34,259 nucleotides of DNA from an uncultured Flavonifractor sp. (GTDB lineage: Bacteria; Bacillota; Clostridia; Oscillospirales; Oscillospiraceae). The notes under the pieces were generated by a model that had not been told where the DNA came from, ran no database searches, and saw nothing but the letters and a program-made list of their open reading frames with translations. Position 1 is the stretch's first letter, and every line of letters starts with the position of its first letter. The position numbers and the translations under genes were made by a program. The DNA lies in the NCBI GenBank assembly GCA_944385575.1, contig CALWXT010000017.1:1-34259 (forward strand). Reading direction: 5' to 3'. Shown here in pieces: positions 30,809-34,259 of the stretch.

Positions 30809-31999
30809 TCACTCCTTATTGTTATGGTTCAAATGCAGGCTCGCAATAAACTGCTTGGCCGTCCGGGGGGTTCTGCCCGGGTGGCGCATCTCCCAGCGAA
30901 TGGCACCGGTACGCAGTTCCTGTCTGTCCATCTCCACTCCATGCAGGGCGGCCATCCGCTCCACCATATCCAGAAACTCTCCCTGGTTCAGAGCCAGATA
31001 AGGGATGCGCAGACCGAAGCGCTCAGCCAGGGAAGTCTTTTCCTGGATGGTCTCGCTGGCATCTACCTCATCCCCCGCCCGGTCGGAGAAGGTCTGCCGC
31101 ACCAGGTGGCGGCGGTTGGAGGTGGCATAGATGGCCACATTGGCCGGCCGCTTTTCCAGACCGCCCTCCAGGATGGTCTTCATCACGGAATAGGTCTTGT
31201 CGTCCTGGTCAAAAGCCAGATCGTCAATAAACAGGATGAACTTCAGCTGCCGCCCGCTCAGGGTGCGGATCAGCCGGGGCATGTCCGCCAGCCCCTCCTT
31301 CTGCACCTCGATGAGGCGCAGCCGCTCAAAACCCGGCAGGGAGAGCAGGCTCTTAACGGTGGCAGACTTGCCAGTGCCGCTATCGCCGTAGAGCAGCACA
31401 TTGTTTACCGCCCGCCCTTCCAGCATGGCCCGGGTGTTGGCGATGACCTGATCCCGCTGCAGCTCGTAGCCCAGCATCTCGTCAGGCTCGGGGCAGTCGG
31501 GGTCTTCTACGGGGAACAACTCCCCGTCCTCCCACAAAAACGCCCGGCAGCGGGCAAACAGGCCGGAGCCGTGGACCCGGTAGAATTCCGTCAAGGATTC
31601 CACGGTGAAAGGGCACTCCCCCGTCCATCCGGGCAGCTCCGCCTCCGGCTCTAGCTTTGCCAGCTCCGCTCCCCAGCCGGTCTGAGCCAGGGTGCGGAAC
31701 AGCTCCAGCTCCCGACAGGCGGCCTTCTCCAGCTCCGGGTCCCGGTCACCCCGCTCCATCAGGCGGGCGTACGGGAAATCCTCGTCCCGCAGCCGGTCGA
31801 ACAGCCAGTCCCCCAGGCTCCTGTATCCGTCCTGCCGCAGCAGGTAAAACAATTGCGCATAGGCGCCGGCGGCTTGTTGGCCGTTCCCCGTACCCAGGCT
31901 GTCCAGCAGCAGGTCCAGCTGGCGCATTTCGGGCGTATCCAGAATGGGCCGGTAAGCAGCCGTGCGTCTCAGCGCCCGGCCCATAGCCTCAATCGTCAT
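30809..31999 (-). CDS. DUF815 family AAA-type ATPase
   Basis: 396 residues from the ATG at 31999, chosen for GGAGG just upstream; the longer reading frame upstream includes the promoter. An N-terminal helical part of about 190 residues leads to Walker A GDSGTGKS (205-212) and Walker B KFILFIDD (253-260), then a sensor-like IYATSNRRHLV. Known: DUF815 proteins are AAA+-like ATPases of unknown role, widespread in bacteria. It is followed by the TraB/GumN gene in the same operon, so the two may act in one process. Confidence 0.92.
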   Translation of the reverse strand: MTIEAMGRALRRTAAYRPILDTPEMRQLDLLLDSLGTGNGQQAAGAYAQLFYLLRQDGYRSLGDWLFDRLRDEDFPYARLMERGDRDPELEKAACRELELFRTLAQTGWGAELAKLEPEAELPGWTGECPFTVESLTEFYRVHGSGLFARCRAFLWEDGELFPVEDPDCPEPDEMLGYELQRDQVIANTRAMLEGRAVNNVLLYGDSGTGKSATVKSLLSLPGFERLRLIEVQKEGLADMPRLIRTLSGRQLKFILFIDDLAFDQDDKTYSVMKTILEGGLEKRPANVAIYATSNRRHLVRQTFSDRAGDEVDASETIQEKTSLAERFGLRIPYLALNQGEFLDMVERMAALHGVEMDRQELRTGAIRWEMRHPGRTPRTAKQFIASLHLNHNNKE

Positions 32000-32026
32000 G
32001 ATATTGCCTCCTTCGCAGATGGCATT

Positions 32027-32056
32027 ATTGTAATGCGCCTGCAATCCCCGTGTCAA
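32027..32056 (-). promoter_or_regulatory. Promoter of the DUF815-TraB operon
   Basis: On the minus strand, TTGACA (32056-32051), an 18-bp spacer, TACAAT (32032-32027). Confidence 0.8.
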
Positions 32057-32065
32057 TCCCGCCCC

Positions 32066-32094
32066 TTGACTTTTCTGCCTGCCTTTCGTATTCT
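32066..32094 (+). promoter_or_regulatory. Promoter of the class II aldolase gene
   Basis: TTGACT (32066-32071), a 17-bp spacer, TATTCT (32089-32094); it diverges from the DUF815 promoter with 9 bp between the two -35 elements. Confidence 0.8.
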
Positions 32095-32117
32095 TAAGGT
32101 AAAAGAAAGGAAGGATC

Positions 32118-32765
32118 ATGATGCTGCTTCAGAAACAGCGGGAGCTGGTGGTGGAATACGGCAAAAAGCTGGTGACTACCGGACTTACCGACGGCACCTT
32201 CGGCAATCTCAGCGTCTTTGACCGGGAGAGCGGACTAATGGCCATCAGCCCCTCCGGCATGGACTATTTCCTCACCACGCCGGAGGACGTGGTGGTAACC
32301 GATCTGGAGGGGAACGTGGTTGACGGCAGCCGGAAGCCCTCCAGCGAGCTGGATCTCCACCGGCTGTTCTATCAGCGCCGTCCTGACGTGAACGGCGTGG
32401 TCCATACCCACTCCACCTTTGCCACCGTTCTGGCCTGCCTGGGCTGGGCCATCGAGCCGGTCCACTACCTGGTGGCCTATTCCGGCACGTCGGTTCCCTG
32501 CATCCCCTACTACCCCTTCGGCTCCTTGGAGCTGGCGGAGGCGGCCTGGGACGCTATGAAAGAGGAGTACAACGCCTGCCTGCTGGGCAACCACGGCCTG
32601 CTGGCGGTGGGAGGCAGTCTGTCCTTCGCCTTTGACGCCGCCCAGCAGCTGGAATTTCTGTCCAAGGTCTACTACCACACCCGGCTGGCCGGAGGCGGCG
32701 TCATGCTTACCGACGCCCAGATCCAGGCGGTACTGGGCAAATTTCAGTCCTACCGGCAGGCGTAA
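32118..32765 (+). CDS. Class II aldolase/adducin family protein (FucA-like)
   Basis: 215 residues from the ATG at 32118 (AAGGAAGGA upstream). The zinc ligands of L-fuculose-1-phosphate aldolase are all present: SSELDLH with E77 as the catalytic acid, HTHSTFATVLA with H96 and H98, and GNHGLLAVG with H159, spaced as in FucA. Such enzymes split a sugar phosphate into dihydroxyacetone phosphate and an aldehyde, using zinc. The gene stands alone with its own promoter and a terminator, so the physiological substrate (fuculose, rhamnulose, ribulose or methylthioribulose phosphates in this family) cannot be told. Confidence 0.9.
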   Translation: MMLLQKQRELVVEYGKKLVTTGLTDGTFGNLSVFDRESGLMAISPSGMDYFLTTPEDVVVTDLEGNVVDGSRKPSSELDLHRLFYQRRPDVNGVVHTHSTFATVLACLGWAIEPVHYLVAYSGTSVPCIPYYPFGSLELAEAAWDAMKEEYNACLLGNHGLLAVGGSLSFAFDAAQQLEFLSKVYYHTRLAGGGVMLTDAQIQAVLGKFQSYRQA

Positions 32766-32781
32766 GCTCTACTGCAAAAAG

Positions 32782-32813
32782 AAAGCCCGGCGCACATGCG
32801 CCGGGCTTTTTTT
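32782..32813. terminator. Terminator between the aldolase and symporter genes
   Basis: AAAGCCCGGCGCA pairs with TGCGCCGGGCTTT, seven T following on the plus strand; upstream A's may let it serve the convergent symporter gene too. Confidence 0.9.
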
Positions 32814-32822
32814 GTGTTGCTG

Positions 32823-34259
32823 TTACATAACATCCTTGCGGATCTTGTGGGCGATCTCCAGGGTCTTGGCGCTGACGTTGTCGGTGAAGTAGCTCTCGTA
32901 GGCTTCGATGGGAGGCTTCTTGCCGATAAACATGCAGATGACGGCAGCCACCAGGGACAGGCCGCAGGAGACGATGAAGGCAGGCAGGCCAAAGGGCGCA
33001 CCGACCAGCATGCAGTAGGCATAGGCGATCAGGCCCACAATCATGGAGGCAAAGGCCGCCAGATTATTCATCCGCTTCACATACAGACCCAGCCAGATGG
33101 AGGCGAAGAACATGGAGCCGAAGGCGCCGTACACGTAGGTGAAGCCGTCCGCCAGCAGGGAGAACTGTCCGATGGCGCAGATCACGGCGATGACGCCCAG
33201 GGACAGGATGGTGATGCGCAGCTGCTTGGTGGTCTTGGCGTCCTCCTCCTCAGAGGCCTGGCCGCCCTTGAGTACACGCTTGATGTCGTAGATCAGGGAG
33301 GTGGAGCAGTGCAGCAGCATGGAGTTGGCGGTGGACACGGCGGCGGCGCAGATGGCGGTGAGGGCCAGAGCACCCAGAACGGGGTTGATGTGATCCATAA
33401 TCAGGCGGGGGAACATGTAGTCGCTGGTAATGCCCTCAGGCAGGCTGGGCATCAGGAGCTTGCCGCCCATACCGATGACGATCAGGGGAACGAACACGGC
33501 TACCAGGATCACCATGACCAGGAACATCTGCAGAGCAGCGGTCTTGGCGTTGCGGGGAGCCATGAAACGGGCCACCCAGTGGGGTGCCACGGTGGAGCCG
33601 AAGCAGTTGGACAGGAAGTAGGAGATGCACACGCTGGCGCCCAGGGTGCCCCAGTTGGTGCCCAGGATGCCGGCCACCAGGGGCTCGCCACCCTCGGTAA
33701 CAGGAGCGGTGGTGGTGCCGAAGTTTTCGAAGATGGCGCCGATGCCGCCAGTCTCACTGAGTACGGCCACCATGGCGGCAATCACGCCCACCAGGATCAG
33801 AGCAGCGTTCAGGGTATCGGTGGCAGCCACGGATTCAAAGCCGCCCATGCAGGTGAAGATCAGCAGGATCATAAAGAACAGGCAGGCGATGGTGTAGGGC
33901 ACCCCAGTGAGGGTGGAAAACACGATGCCGAAGCCCTGGATCTGGATGTAGGAGAACACGAAGTAGCCCACCAGCTCGATCACAGCGGAGAAAATCTGGA
34001 TGGGGCTCTTCTCAGTATAGGGGTCATAGCGCATGTGCATAAACTCGGGGAAGGTGCGGCTGGGGACTGCGGGGCGGCGGATCTTGTACGCCACCAGGGG
34101 CATCAGGCCGGTGGCCAGGAACCAGCCGGCCACCCAGCCGAACACGGCGCATACGCCGCGGGAATAAATATTACCGGGCACACCCATGACGGACGCCACA
34201 GACAGCCAGGTGGCCATGGACGTACCAACGCCCAGCAGCAGGCCCATCTTGTTGCCGCC
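32823..34259 (-). CDS. Sodium:solute symporter family protein (5' end outside window)
   Basis: At least 478 codons, reading from the window edge to the stop at 32823. The first residues seen (GGNKMGLLLGVGTSMATWLSVASVMGVPG) belong inside the first membrane segments of SSS transporters, so the real start lies beyond 34259. The ATG at 34247 is internal. About 12 hydrophobic segments are visible, including PSRTFPEFMHMRYDP, ALTAICAAAVSTANSMLLHCSTSLIYDI (the conserved SSS fifth/eighth segment region) and a YVYGAFGSMFFASIWLGLYVKRMN near the end. It probably imports an organic solute with sodium; panthothenate-like or proline-like substrates are typical for the family, but none can be assigned. Confidence 0.9.
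   Translation of the reverse strand, partial: GGNKMGLLLGVGTSMATWLSVASVMGVPGNIYSRGVCAVFGWVAGWFLATGLMPLVAYKIRRPAVPSRTFPEFMHMRYDPYTEKSPIQIFSAVIELVGYFVFSYIQIQGFGIVFSTLTGVPYTIACLFFMILLIFTCMGGFESVAATDTLNAALILVGVIAAMVAVLSETGGIGAIFENFGTTTAPVTEGGEPLVAGILGTNWGTLGASVCISYFLSNCFGSTVAPHWVARFMAPRNAKTAALQMFLVMVILVAVFVPLIVIGMGGKLLMPSLPEGITSDYMFPRLIMDHINPVLGALALTAICAAAVSTANSMLLHCSTSLIYDIKRVLKGGQASEEEDAKTTKQLRITILSLGVIAVICAIGQFSLLADGFTYVYGAFGSMFFASIWLGLYVKRMNNLAAFASMIVGLIAYAYCMLVGAPFGLPAFIVSCGLSLVAAVICMFIGKKPPIEAYESYFTDNVSAKTLEIAHKIRKDVM

Overview
The window looks like chromosome from a GC-rich gut Bacillota of the Oscillospiraceae type (Flavonifractor/Lawsonibacter-like). The evidence is strong AGGAGG-type ribosome binding sites, SigA-type promoters (TTGACA-17-TATAAT), an ECF-type vitamin transporter component, a yceD-rpmF pair, a QueT transporter and TRAP/PotABCD importers. 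The genus is inferred from gene content, not from a search. I saw no rRNA, tRNA, CRISPR array or transposase.

Layout. 1-3.3 kb: the end of a PDZ/radical SAM/DUF512 gene, the yceD-rpmF operon, a divergent RluA-type pseudouridine synthase, a gene-free stretch packed with inverted repeats, a small XRE regulator and a small orphan ORF. 3.4-7.4 kb: a complete potABCD polyamine importer operon with an intrinsic-terminator hairpin in its leader. 7.5-9 kb: an ECF sigma factor overlapping its zinc-finger anti-sigma factor. 9-10.3 kb: lysA on the minus strand. 10.4-12 kb: a uracil permease behind a leader-peptide/terminator arrangement resembling the UTP-sensitive pyrBI attenuator. 12-13.4 kb: an XRE membrane regulator and an ECF transporter S component.

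13.5-22.6 kb is the most distinctive block. A divergent XRE-cupin regulator faces a run made of a TRAP solute-binding protein, two tandem MmgE/PrpD paralogues, the TRAP small and large permeases, an MFS transporter and an opine-dehydrogenase-family oxidoreductase. It reads as an import-and-breakdown operon for an organic (imino)dicarboxylate or opine-like compound. Candidate operators lie in the divergent promoter region. Its substrate is not evident.

22.6-34.3 kb, mostly minus strand: queT and galU behind a leader that may be a preQ1-III riboswitch; a 1044-residue secreted RCC1-propeller plus GLUG-repeat protein; a NifU-domain protein coupled to guanine deaminase; a DUF815 ATPase followed by a TraB/GumN protein whose last 21 codons are exactly duplicated around a 164-bp hairpin-rich insert; a plus-strand class II aldolase; and a truncated sodium:solute symporter at the window edge.
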